Assembly (NCBI GenBank): GCA_030323885.1
Contig: CM059198.1
Span: forward strand, 14,360,462 to 14,424,461
Source: Branchipolynoe longqiensis
Lineage: Eukaryota; Annelida; Polychaeta; Phyllodocida; Polynoidae
Length of the DNA stretch: 64,000 nucleotides
Direction of reading: 5' to 3'
Position numbers and translations under genes: made by a program. Below are positions 22,638 to 32,034 of the stretch, in pieces. Within the stretch, counting starts at the first letter, position 1, and every line of letters starts with the position of its first letter. The notes below the pieces were generated by a model, which saw only the letters and a program-made list of their open reading frames with translations, had not been told where the DNA came from and ran no database searches.

Positions 22638-22649
22638 TTGAGGGGGCGA
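22638..22649 (+). promoter_or_regulatory. polypurine tract of gypsy element 1
   Basis: ttgagggggcga lies directly before the 3' LTR, where plus-strand DNA priming occurs in Ty3/gypsy elements. Confidence 0.6.
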
Positions 22650-22840
22650 TGTGATATATGCGTAATAGACATATAGGTGTGTGGCTAATATATATTAATG
22701 GGATGCAGAGTTTGAGACAAAGGAATATGCTAATGAGATGACATCATGGAAAGTTTAGCTGCCGGGTCAAGCGAGCCCTAGGCCGTGAATAAACCATTCA
22801 GTATCCAGAAGTCAAAATGTTCAGACGTCATACTTTCACA
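22650..22840 (+). repeat. 3' LTR of gypsy element 1
   Basis: 191 bp, matching 18440-18630 at all but 9 positions; followed by the ggcgg duplication. Confidence 0.9.
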
Positions 22841-22845
22841 GGCGG

Positions 22846-23072
22846 GACCCCGTGATTACAGCATTCGTGAGGGAGATGTGGCTATTCGTGGCTCTCACCA
22901 GTACTGAGGTGGTGGTTAAGCATAAACATGGGAGTGACATTCCGTTCGCTGACGCATTAAGTAGGATGTTGTTTGACATGGGAGCAAGGGAGACTGCCAT
23001 TAGAAACATAGCCCAGCGTGGGCTCAGCTCTATCGTAGTATCGCATGATGATGTCCTCACCCAGAATCTATA
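22846..23072 (+). pseudogene. pol: RNase H of the Ngaro-like element, 3' half
   Basis: It continues the frame interrupted at 18439: removing the gypsy element and one ggcgg keeps the reading frame (AGR then DPVITAF). FVREMWLFVALTSTEVVVKH and GSDIPFADALSRM are the RNase H end motifs of this family. Confidence 0.85.
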
Positions 23073-23096
23073 ACCTGGCCGATTACCTTTTTTGCT

Positions 23097-24051
23097 CTCT
23101 TGCCAGGTTATGATCATCAGCAACACCAGCGTATTATGGCTATGGTTGATGTGGGACTGGCAGCGAGTGCATGGAGGAACAAAAGAAATCAGGCTGTGAA
23201 CTACCTACGGTACATGAAGCGACGTGGCCTGGATATAATGTCTCCAAGTGAATATGATGTGCTCGTATATCTGTTACACCTATCAGATAGCATGCGCTCT
23301 CCGGGCGCCATCATGAACTATGTCAGTGGGGCGAGAACTATTGTTCTCATGATTGGAGGCCAGGTGGCTGGTTTTGACTCTTACCTGGTGACACTCGCTA
23401 AGAGAGGAATTCGGAGATCGTCATGACATACGTCAGTTCAGTCTATGCCTCTGGAGCCACAGGATGTGATTGCTATAGTGGACTTCTTTTGACATGCAGG
23501 CTCAAATGGCCCTGCACTACTACTGGGATACTTTACTCTAATCCGACAGAGTAACCTACTAATGACCGGAGTTCACAATGACTCTCAGCATACGATTTGT
23601 GTTAAGGATATACTTATAACGCATGAGGGACTGATCGTAAGGATTCGATCATCAAAAACTAAGTCATCATCGAGTGCGCCACTGGACATCCTTGTCCCAG
23701 TCATCCCGCACTCCAAGTAAAGCCCAGTCAGGGCTTGGACTAAATACTATGGAGACACACGCCCAGCCCTGAGCGGTCCGGCGTTCATCACTACGGATGG
23801 ATCCCCCCCTTCGCCTGAAGGCGCTTCTCGACACGATAAGACTTGCCCTGTCAGTGGTGGGCCACAAGGCGTCCGGCGCCATCACGCTTCATAGCCTCAG
23901 GAGAGGTGGAGCACAAGCGTGTGCCCAACTCGGGATGCCGCTTGAGTACATAAAACAGCTTGGATTTTGGTCGTCATCGGCGGTTCATAAATATGTGCCC
24001 AAAACATTGATTAGTTCAGCGTCCAAAAAGCTTTCCTCATTATTTGGATAA
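23097..24051 (+). pseudogene. tyrosine recombinase of the Ngaro-like element
   Basis: The N-terminal domain (23100-23426) has AWRNKRNQAVNYLRYM and SPGAIMNYVSGART. The catalytic domain includes FTLIRQSNLLM (first Arg, near 23535), then HSLRRGGAQA (HxxR, at about 23889) and the terminal HKYVP with the nucleophilic Tyr at about 23991. The middle is broken by stops at 23424 and about 23718 and by frameshifts before 23797. All catalytic residues R, H, R, Y can be seen even though the frame is lost. The stop at 24049-24051 lies at the border of repeat B1. Confidence 0.85.
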
Positions 24052-24216
24052 AGCTTATTGACCTCATTGTGCCGAACTCATTGGCTAATCTCATTGTGCT
24101 TATCTCATTGAAACTTAATATGTGCTTACTAAAATCAACATGTGCTTACTAGAGACTTGTTATTTGAAAAGAAATAAATCCAACTTTAAACTCATATGCG
24201 GTGTCGGTGTCAAATT
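24049..24216 (+). repeat. Ngaro-like split repeat B1
   Basis: 168 bp, nearly identical to B2 at 26729-26896 (start taaagcttattgacc, end ggtgtcaaatt). It is followed without gap by A2. Confidence 0.88.
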
Positions 24217-24456
24217 GTTCATGATGCTCAGCAACATGGGTAATTTGGCATTCGATCGCCGCCATAGCCTCATAGCATTAAGATAATACTTATGCTGCCA
24301 CCTATCTAGTAACGGCGACACTACCTTATGACTTTTGCGTCAGCGCCGCCTATATATTCGTACTTTAATACGAAATACTTTGAAATGCTAACTCTATCTT
24401 CCTGACCTGCCATCTGCAGTCGCCCGCTCGAACTACTGGCCCCAGCACCTATATAA
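24217..24456 (+). repeat. Ngaro-like repeat A2, left part
   Basis: It matches A1 from 9258 to the TATA-like cctatataa. It is cut here by the TIR element and resumes at 26619. Confidence 0.88.
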
Positions 24457-24724
24457 TGGTTCAGTCACACTACGACGCTTCTCCCGGCGACCCGTCAGCG
24501 TTGAAAATAAAATATTGCGCGTCGAGAAACGTTAAAGAAATCGGAGAAATATGGGGGAATTTGACGTTGGCGCAGCGTGTGGGTAGCGTGTGAGTAGCGC
24601 GTTGTCAACGCGCGGACAATGAGCGTCGACGCGCGCCCAAAACAAATACAAACTTGGTACCGGCCGCGACTGGATGGCGCGCGCGGTGTGTCGACAGCGA
24701 TACCTCAGCGATCGGTCGGCGGTC

Positions 24725-25355
24725 GGTCTGTGTCTCTGTATGTGTCTCTGTGTCTCTGTCTCTGTCTCTGTATGTGTCTCTGTCTGTGTCTCTGTCTGTC
24801 TCTATGTATGTGTCTCTGTGTCTGTGTCTCTGTCTGTGTCTCTGGCTGTGTCTCTGTGTGTGTCTGTGTGTGTGTCTCTGCGTCTGTGTGTGTGTCTCTG
24901 TATGTGTCTCTGTATGTGTCTGTGTCTCCATGTCTGTGTCTGTGTATGTGTCTCTGTCTGTGTATATGTCTGTATCTCTGTCTGTGTCTCTGTCTGTCTC
25001 TCTCTCTGTCTCTGTATGTGTCTATGTGTGTGTGTCTCTGTCTGTGTCTCTGTCTGTGTCTCTGTCTGTGTCTCTGTCTGTCTCTCTATGTGTCTCTGTA
25101 TGTGTATATGTGTGTCTCTGTGTGTGTCTGTGTGTGTCTCTGTATGTGTGTCTGTCTGTGTGTCTGTCTGTGTCTCTATATGTGTCTCTGTCTGTGTATG
25201 TGTCTCTGTATGTGTCTGTGTATGTGTCTCTGTCTGTGTCTCTGTCTGTGTATCTGTCTGTGTCTCTATCTCTGTCTCTGTATGTGTCTCTGTATGTGTC
25301 TCTGGCTGTGTCTCTGTGTCTGTCTGTGTATGTATGTGTGTGTGTCTGTGCCTCT
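24725..25355 (+). repeat. (TGTGTCTC)n-type microsatellite arm
   Basis: A 631-bp tract of tgtctctg/tgtgtc/tatgtg words. It is complementary to the AGAC/ACAG tract at 25357-26285, so a single strand could fold into a very long hairpin with its turn near 25352-25358 (gtgcctctgagacag). Confidence 0.9.
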
Positions 25356-25356
25356 G

Positions 25357-26285
25357 AGACAGACACAGACACACATAGACAAACACACAGATACACATAG
25401 ACACACACAGACACAAATACACACACATACACACACAGACCAGACACAGAGACACAGAAACAAACATAGAGACACATACAGAGACACATACAGAGATACA
25501 GACAGAGACACAGACAGAGACACAGACAGAGACACAGACACATACAGAGACACAGACAGAGACAGAGACACAGACACATACAGAGAAACAGACAGAGACA
25601 CAGACAGAGACACAGACACAGACAGAGACACATACAGAGACACAGACAGAGACACATACACATACAGAGACACAGACAGAGACACAGACAGAGACACATA
25701 CAGAGACACAGACAGAGACAGAGACACATACAGAGACACAGACATAGACACAGACATAGACACATACAGAGCCACAGACACAGACACATACAGAGACACA
25801 GACAGAGACACATACAGAGATACAGACAGAGACACAGACAGATACACATACAGAGACACATACAGAGACACAGACAGAGACACATACAGAGACACATACA
25901 CACACACACACAGACACACACACAGACAGAGACACAGACACAGAGTCACACACACAGACACATGCAGAGACACAGACACAGAGACACACACAGAGACACA
26001 GACAGAGACACAGGCAGAGACACACACACAGAGACACAGACAGAGACACAGACACACACAGAGACACACAGACACAGACAGAGACACACAGACACAGACA
26101 GAGACACAGACATACACAGAGACACAGAGAGACAGAGACACACACAGAGACACACACACAGACACACACAGAGACACACACACAGAGACACACACAGAGA
26201 CACACACAGAGACACACACACAGAGACACATACACAGAGAGAGACACAGATACACACACATAGAGACACAGAGACACACACAGAG
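25357..26285 (+). repeat. (GAGACACA)n-type microsatellite arm
   Basis: A 929-bp tract of cagagacaca words, the opposite-strand counterpart of 24725-25355. All six frames stay open over long distances only because of the repeat. Confidence 0.9.
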
Positions 26286-26618
26286 CAACGCGCGACCAAC
26301 GTTCCTAGCGTTCCCATAACGTCCTTCCGGCGCATCCAACGGAGCTCGACGACCGCCTAACGTCCTCCTAACGTCTTTAGCCGTAACTTTCCGTGCGTTG
26401 TCGATCGCTGGTTTTTTTTGACACGCTTAAAACCTTGGGCGACCGGCAACGCGCGCCGACGTCCGCCGACCATCAACGTCAAGGATAGTGTACCGACGTG
26501 TACCGACGCGCTCATAACGCGCCACCAGCGCGTTCCGACGTTTCACTTATTATCGCCCAAAAACACCACACGTCGCCGTGTCGCCGGCGAGAAGCGTCGT
26601 AGTGTGACTGCACCATAA

Positions 26619-26682
26619 GGACTGACTTAGCAGCGGTGAGCTCACTTCGACATGGCCACAGGAGGACACTAGCTGGCTTTGA
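26619..26682 (+). repeat. Ngaro-like repeat A2, right part
   Basis: It continues A2 after the TIR element (ggactgacttagcagcggtg to ctggctttgaa), matching 9499-9562. A 46-bp spacer precedes B2. Confidence 0.85.
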
Positions 26683-26728
26683 ACTGCCATCCCACCCTCC
26701 CCTGCTAATATTATCTAGGGCTAAGGGT

Positions 26729-26896
26729 TAAAGCTTATTGACCTCATTGTGCCTAACTCATTGGCTTATCTCATTGTGCTTATCTCATTGAAACTTAATA
26801 TGTGCTTACTAAAATCAACATGTGCTTACTAGAGACTTGTTATTTGAAAAGAAATAAATCCAACTTTAAACTCATATGCAGTGTTGGTGTCAAATT
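26729..26896 (+). repeat. Ngaro-like terminal repeat B2
   Basis: 168 bp, a copy of B1. It ends caaatt; the sequence just left of A1 is also caaatt (9252-9257). This fits integration by recombination at short identity rather than a classical target duplication. Confidence 0.85.
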
Positions 26897-27290
26897 ATTT
26901 CTTTATGGGTCATTCTATGAAACTAGGCACCACATATTTGGTTTACGCCTTGCGATGGTGGTAAGTCAATCTTTTTATTTTTGGTAAGAAGTCAAATGCA
27001 TATTGTTGCCCCTGTGTGTTAAGTATGTTCCCAATGCTAGACCTTTTTCACCTATCTCACAAAATGTAACGTTATGTTTATATGATTTTATGTTAATGTG
27101 AAAATTGACACAACAAGACTATATATTTATCTAAACTATTTTAGCGTTTTTTCATGTAAGAAATGATCTTGAGTGCTGAACTGTAAGCAACACAATCTTG
27201 TTTGAATTTGTTGTGTATCTTTAAATGATGTTCTGTATGTGTGCTTGATTTCCATGATATATAAGTGATATTACCACATTGCTCAATTTC
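26897..27290. other. AT-rich sequence, nothing recognised
   Basis: No coding, RNA or repeat signal that I can support. Confidence 0.4.
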
Positions 27291-27440
27291 TACAAGATCA
27301 AAATAAAAAAAGCTCTGACATATGCAAGTCTGACATATGCAAAACATAAACCTTCATATCAACATGGATTTTGCTATTATTTGGGATATTTTGTGCTATT
27401 ATTTGGAGGGTTTGCACCTTTGATGTCCATGTCATAGCTT
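27290..27440 (+). repeat. dispersed ~150-bp repeat, copy 1
   Basis: It shares cttcatat, aacatggatt, gctattattt, ggtgtccatgtcata-like words in order with 38700-38830. Type unknown. Confidence 0.6.
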
Positions 27441-28325
27441 CATTTATTGATTTAAATAGGTTTTCTAGAATCCAAGATGGCAGTGGTCACATGGTTCAAT
27501 CCACCAATCAGAGTACAATGTGCTGTTGCCAAGGCCTTGCCACACCGGCTACAGTGCCCTGTAGTGGTCAATGATCCATAAATAACACCATGGGGGGAGG
27601 GGGTATGTGAGGTGACTCTTCTAAAGAGTATGCCTAGCAAATCCGGGAAGTGACACTCCTCCAAAGACTATTCTATTATACAATTTCTATACCTAATGAG
27701 TAATAGTTTACCACTTCACACATCCCTCCTATGCCTTTTGGTTTTAACATATTACCTTTTTATCATTATATAGACAGTTTGTAATTTATTATAGTAATTT
27801 CACATCGGTCCTCATGTATTATATCGGAAAACTTTACAACGTACTCCACCCCTCCACTTCTTACCACCTGCCCAGCAGCGTAGAAAGAAGTGCACAGTAC
27901 TACGTTGTAGTTATATCACCTTTAAATCTTTCTATATCTTCTATGAACCTAAATAATAAATTGAGTCTGAATAGTCGCGTTAATGGATAAGGTATATCTG
28001 ACTTCGAGAGAAAAAAATAAATAAAAGATTTTAATTTAAATATAGCTTTTTATTCTATTTTTATAATCTTATTTTTAACTATGTTTTAAATCTTGTTTCA
28101 TTCTTTTGATGTCTTATATGATGTCTTAAGAAGCATCTGATTCATTTGCCATCATTTTTAGCTTATTCCGAGCATTTGTTTTTTTTGTGACGGTTTAGAG
28201 GTCGTTATGCAACGATTCCAAGGCACACTCCAGTCACTTAGCATCGATCTTATATTAGTGCTTAATCGGATTTGGTATCTGCTGTCAATTAGTCCACATC
28301 GATACGCTTGTACAAGGCTTTTGGT
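27440..28325 (+). repeat. TGTAAA-family fragment, copy 2 (terminal repeat plus internal region)
   Basis: It is collinear with 11140-12060. The terminal-repeat part runs to ctttaca at 27838, followed by the hairpin at 27836-27908 and the internal non-coding region to about 28325. Both outer ends are missing. Confidence 0.7.
27836..27908. repeat. conserved hairpin, copy 3
   Basis: Same stem-loop as 89-161 and 11535-11606, with the G-C version of the covarying outer pair. Confidence 0.65.
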
Positions 28326-29300
28326 GGGTTGGTGGGTTAGAAGGTGCAGAGGTCTGGTAGTGTGCATTTCTTTCTTCTCCTTTTATCGACAGAAAGTAGG
28401 GCTGTGTTTCAGTTTAGGTGTTTCACCATATTACTGGTCTCATGGGATATTGTTAGTTCTGTTCCAATGGTACCAAATGGTAACATCGGGTAGTGACAAG
28501 TGAACATGTCCTAAGTATATCATTGTGCTTGTATACACACCCTCCTGTTTGAAATGCAAATGCTCTAACTACTTGTCCATCCAGTCAATATGTATATTAT
28601 ATATATATGTATTTTATATATATATATTTGTAAAATTAATATTCTCATTTTGAGTCAAAAGCTTTTCATAGCTGCCCAATCAAGTGTGGCTGTGTGATAT
28701 TGCACCATATCATATCTGCAACTCTGTGAATTAGAAGGAACACGAAACACAACTACATGTTGCCTTGCTCATAATTATCCACTGCATGAAAACACCATGT
28801 CCTGATAAACGACAATATGGATCACATGCAGATCCATTGAATCTAATTTTAGTTCAGGCCTATTGGGCATTCATTGTTCTGGTACATGTGTCGGATTCCC
28901 ATTGGGCATTGTAATAGCGTGGCATGCTATAACGGCGAAATATAGCATGGTAACAATGAGTCATCATTAATGCAGAGAGGAGCGCCACATAGAAGCATGA
29001 CGGCTCATAGGTGGTGCTAGTAGTACTGTGTGCATTACTGCAGGTAGTGGACGCCTACGGCCAAGCTGACTTGCTTGGTGCTCAGTATTACTGCAATAGG
29101 GCAAGGATTGGTTGACACGGTGTCCGAATAATGCGACTGAGTAGGGTATTCTATCTGTGGCATAATATCACACTTGCACATTATTCTAAAGCTGCATGGA
29201 GTATTCAATGTCACAAATCGGTACGCACCATAATATGACCTCAGATGTTGCTGGAATACTAAACCCCCGAATCGGAATGGTGATTAAAGTGATCAAACTG
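28326..29300. other. unrecognised interval with a SINE remnant
   Basis: There is a (TA)n tract near 28595-28630. At about 29097-29150 the words gggcaaggattggttgacac and aatgcgactgagt match the body of the SINE at 54812. Otherwise nothing is supported. Confidence 0.4.
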
Positions 29301-29309
29301 CATGGTCTG

Positions 29310-29755
29310 GTGCCATGAGACATGTATTGCCAGCTTCATGGGACATGTGCTGCTAGCTACATTGGACATGTACTGACAGTTTCATGGGACTTGACTGCTA
29401 GCTTCATGAGATATGTATGGCTAGCTTCATGGGACATGTACTGCTAGCTACATGGGACATGTACTGCTAGCTTCATGGGACATATCCTGCTAGCTTCATG
29501 GGATATACACTGCTAGCTTCATGGGTCATGTTGTGCTAGATTCATGGTACATGTACTGCTAGCTACATGGGGCATGTACTGCTAGCTTCATGAGTAATGT
29601 TCTGATAGCTACATGGGACATGTACTGCTAGCTTCATGGGACATGTACTGCTAGCTACATGGGACACTCACTGTTAGCTTCATGGAACATGTACTGCTAG
29701 CTACATGTGACATGTACTGTTAGCTTCATGGGACATGTACTGCTAGCAGATAGTG
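29310..29755 (+). repeat. 23-bp minisatellite (ctgctagcttcatgggacatgta)
   Basis: About 19 units alternating 'gctagcttcatggg' and 'gctagctacatggg' variants. Almost every unit contains the palindrome gctagc. Confidence 0.9.
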
Positions 29756-30049
29756 ATGGCGGCTAGCAAAACATTGTCACTGACAATGATGGCTCTGACA
29801 ATGGCTATGATGATGCGGGTACCAGAAGTAATCATTGAGAAGTGTTGCTACCTACATTTCACAGCTCTTCCAGGGGGTGAGGCGGAGAGCTTGCTGCGGC
29901 ACTGGGGCCCGGCTGGAATCTCAGGTTGAATGGCAGCTCTACTGCAACTGCGCAACACAGAGCAGGATGTGGATCTGTTGAGAGGACAGTGCTGAAAGGA
30001 CAGCGCCAACTGTGCAGGTACACGGCAACCAACAGGGCGTGGTGCGACC

Positions 30050-30550
30050 AGACTGGGTGTGTGGGTGTGGGTGTAGTTGTGAGGGTGGGCAATGCTGGTG
30101 TCGGTAGGGTGTGGTTGGTGACAGTGTGGGTCTGGGTGTGGGTGGGCATGGTGAGTAGGTGGGCGGGTGTGGAGTGTGTGCGCGGGGGGGGGGGGGGGGG
30201 GGGGGGGTAGGGTGGGTAGTGGAGGGTGTATTGAGGAGGTGTGTCTGTGTTGGTGTGTGTGTGTGTATGCAGTATGCGTGTGTCACACTGAGTGTTCATG
30301 AGGGTGACTTTGCATGAAGGGTGTGTGTATGGATATTGAATGTCGAGGTGTGGTGTGCATGTGGTGGTAGAGGGGTGAGTGCGTATGTGGGGTGGATGTG
30401 GGGGATGTGTGTGGAGGCGAGTGGGGTATGGAGGTGCACAATGTATCAGGGTGTGGACATGGAGGGGAGGGGGGCATAGCTAAAGGAGTGGTCATGGGGG
30501 GGTGAGTTTGGGAATGTGGGGTGAAGGTAGGTTATGTGCGATAGGTGTGT
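30050..30550 (+). repeat. G/T-rich simple-sequence region with G-run
   Basis: gtgggtgt-like repeats, a pure G-run of about 24 at 30184-30208, then more tgtgtg/gaggtg words. A (TA)n tract follows at 30598-30627. No gene is present; Pro/His/Thr-rich frames on minus are artefacts. Confidence 0.8.
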
Positions 30551-30594
30551 ATGGCAGGGGATGTGATGTGTTTACTCGGAAAGAATCAGTGTTG

Positions 30595-30633
<39 letters not shown>

Positions 30634-30779
30634 TATATATATCCACGGTGTGAGTGAACAGTTGGGCGCGCCGTTAGGGACGCCACCGGTCGCATAGTGT
30701 GGCAGGATGCAGATATCAGCAGGAAATATATAGTAATAATAATATGATAACATAATTCCCCTCGGGGCCTTTATACTCG

Positions 30780-31030
30780 CATAATACTTATACGTCCCAT
30801 ATAGTCCTATCAGTGGCGATTTTATAGTGCCGCCTCATTGGGAGACCGGCCAACCAGCAGGATGACCTGATAATGTGATACCCAACTAAGAAATAATATC
30901 CTGATACTGAGCAAATCAATACATGCCCTATCCTAGAAATGCCGACCGCCAGGTTAGGTAGCAACGAGAATTTATTTTGTGAGGCATTGGTTTCATGGAA
31001 CCACAACCTCCAGCACAAGCAGCTGCTCTT
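30780..31030 (-). repeat. SINE fragment (tRNA-headed family of 54812)
   Basis: gcgattttatagtgccgcct, cattgggagaccggcc, gccctatcctagaaatgccg and cattggtttcatgg match the body of the minus-strand copy at 55850-56190. The tail and head are diverged. Confidence 0.65.
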
Positions 31031-31099
31031 AATCTTACCGATTTCCATCAGCCTATTCCGTCTTATGAGAGAGAATGATGTGTGTGAGTGTGTTGGGGA

Positions 31100-31830
31100 T
31101 ATCACTGTATGCATATGTGTGGTTTGACTGAGTGTGTGAGTGTGTATGAATGTGAGTGTGTGTGTTTGAGATAGTGTGCCTCAGTGAATGTTTGGGGGTT
31201 TGTTAGCGAATCTGTGTGACTGTGCGAGTGAGCGTAGTGTGTGTGCTTGAGTGTGTGCCTGCGTGAATGATTATGCTGGAATGTTGGTGAGTGTGTGTGT
31301 GAGTGGGTGTTAGTGATTGGGTGGGTGTGTATGAGAGTGTCGGGGTGCGAGCTTGAGTGCTAGTGTGTTGGATGTAAATGAGTGTGTTGGTTAGTGTGTG
31401 AGTGGCTGGGTGTGAGTCTGCCGGGGTGTGTGTGTGGGTGTGAGCATGTTGGGAGTGAGTGTTTGTCAGTATGTGTGTGTGACGGAGTGTGTGTCAGTAT
31501 GCGTGGGTGTGTATGTGTGTAAGTGAATGTCGGGATTTAGTTTGTGGGTGAGTGTATTGGGTGTGTGTGTATGTTGGGTGTGACTGTGAGTGTGTTGGTA
31601 TGTGTGTGTGATTGCATGTGCGTTAATGTGTCCGGGTGTGGTTGAGTGTGTGAGGTGTGTGATTATGTTGGGTGTAACTGTGAGTGTGTTGATAAGTGTG
31701 TGACGAAGTGTGTGTGAGTATGCATGGGTGTGTGCATGTGTAAGTGAGTGTCGGGATGCGAGTCTGTGTAAGTATGCGGGTGTGCAGAACTGTGTTGCTG
31801 TGTGAGTGATTCTGTGTGTGGTGTGTAATT
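31100..31830 (+). repeat. gtgtgagtg-type simple repeat
   Basis: Loose tandem gtgagtgtgt words with ttgggtgtgag variants. It is low complexity throughout. Confidence 0.75.
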
Positions 31831-32034
31831 AAAAACGTGGCGGGTTTGTACGCGTGTATGGGACCGGGTGGTGGGGACCGGGAAGCCATGCGTGGAAGTA
31901 GCAGCAGGATCAGTACCGGAGGTTGCAACAAGGTGTGTGTGTATGGGTGTGTGTGTGTGTGGTTCAGTGGTGCAAGTAGAAGAACATTCCAGAGAACGGA
32001 ATGTTGGGAACTGTATCAAGTAGCAAAATGACCT

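Larger units (their letters stand above)
18440..22840 (+). mobile_element. Ty3/gypsy LTR retrotransposon 1, with 5-bp target duplication
   Basis: It is bounded by 191-bp LTRs (18440-18630 and 22650-22840) that start TGT and end ACA. Flanks are ggcgg at 18435-18439 and ggcgg at 22841-22845, a clean 5-bp duplication. A primer-binding-like site follows the 5' LTR, and a purine-rich tract precedes the 3' LTR. Domain order gag, protease, RT, RNase H, integrase is Ty3/gypsy. It is broken by several stops, frameshifts and an internal deletion in the integrase end. Close relative of the element at 49614-54363. Confidence 0.92.
24457..26615. mobile_element. Harbinger-like non-autonomous TIR element with inverted microsatellite core
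   Basis: The ends are about 34-bp inverted repeats: tggttcagtcacactacgac at left, and tggtgcagtcacactacgac as the reverse complement of the right end (ending 26615). They differ by one base and one indel. The flanks are taa (24454-24456) and taa (26616-26618), while the empty site in A1 has a single taa. A 3-bp TAA duplication is typical of PIF/Harbinger. CpG-rich subterminal zones (24480-24720 and 26284-26600) enclose about 1.56 kb of simple repeat. No transposase is encoded; the long frames are repeat artefacts. Confidence 0.8.
9258..26896 (+). mobile_element. Ngaro-like YR retrotransposon with split direct repeats and nested insertions
   Basis: Order on plus: A1 (9258-9562), gag (9584-10934), RT (17281-18230), RNase H (18231-18439 resuming 22846-23072), YR (about 23097-24051), B1 (24049-24216), A2 (24217-24456 resuming 26619-26682), B2 (26729-26896). 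A split-repeat layout of A1, ORFs, B1, A2, B2 without a methyltransferase is the known signature of Ngaro elements. Insertions at 11030-17279, 18440-22840 and 24457-26615 expand it to 17.6 kb. Without them, and without one copy of each readable target duplication, it would be a little under 5 kb. All genes carry stops or frameshifts. Confidence 0.85.

Noticed and set aside
24619..26339. Very long open frames (up to 566 codons) rich in Cys/Leu/Ser/Val or Thr/Asp/Arg
   Set aside because: They are translations of the TGTGTCTC/GAGACACA microsatellite; open in almost every frame and without any domain.
29310..29755. CRISPR-like array
   Set aside because: 23-bp units follow each other without spacers; minisatellite.
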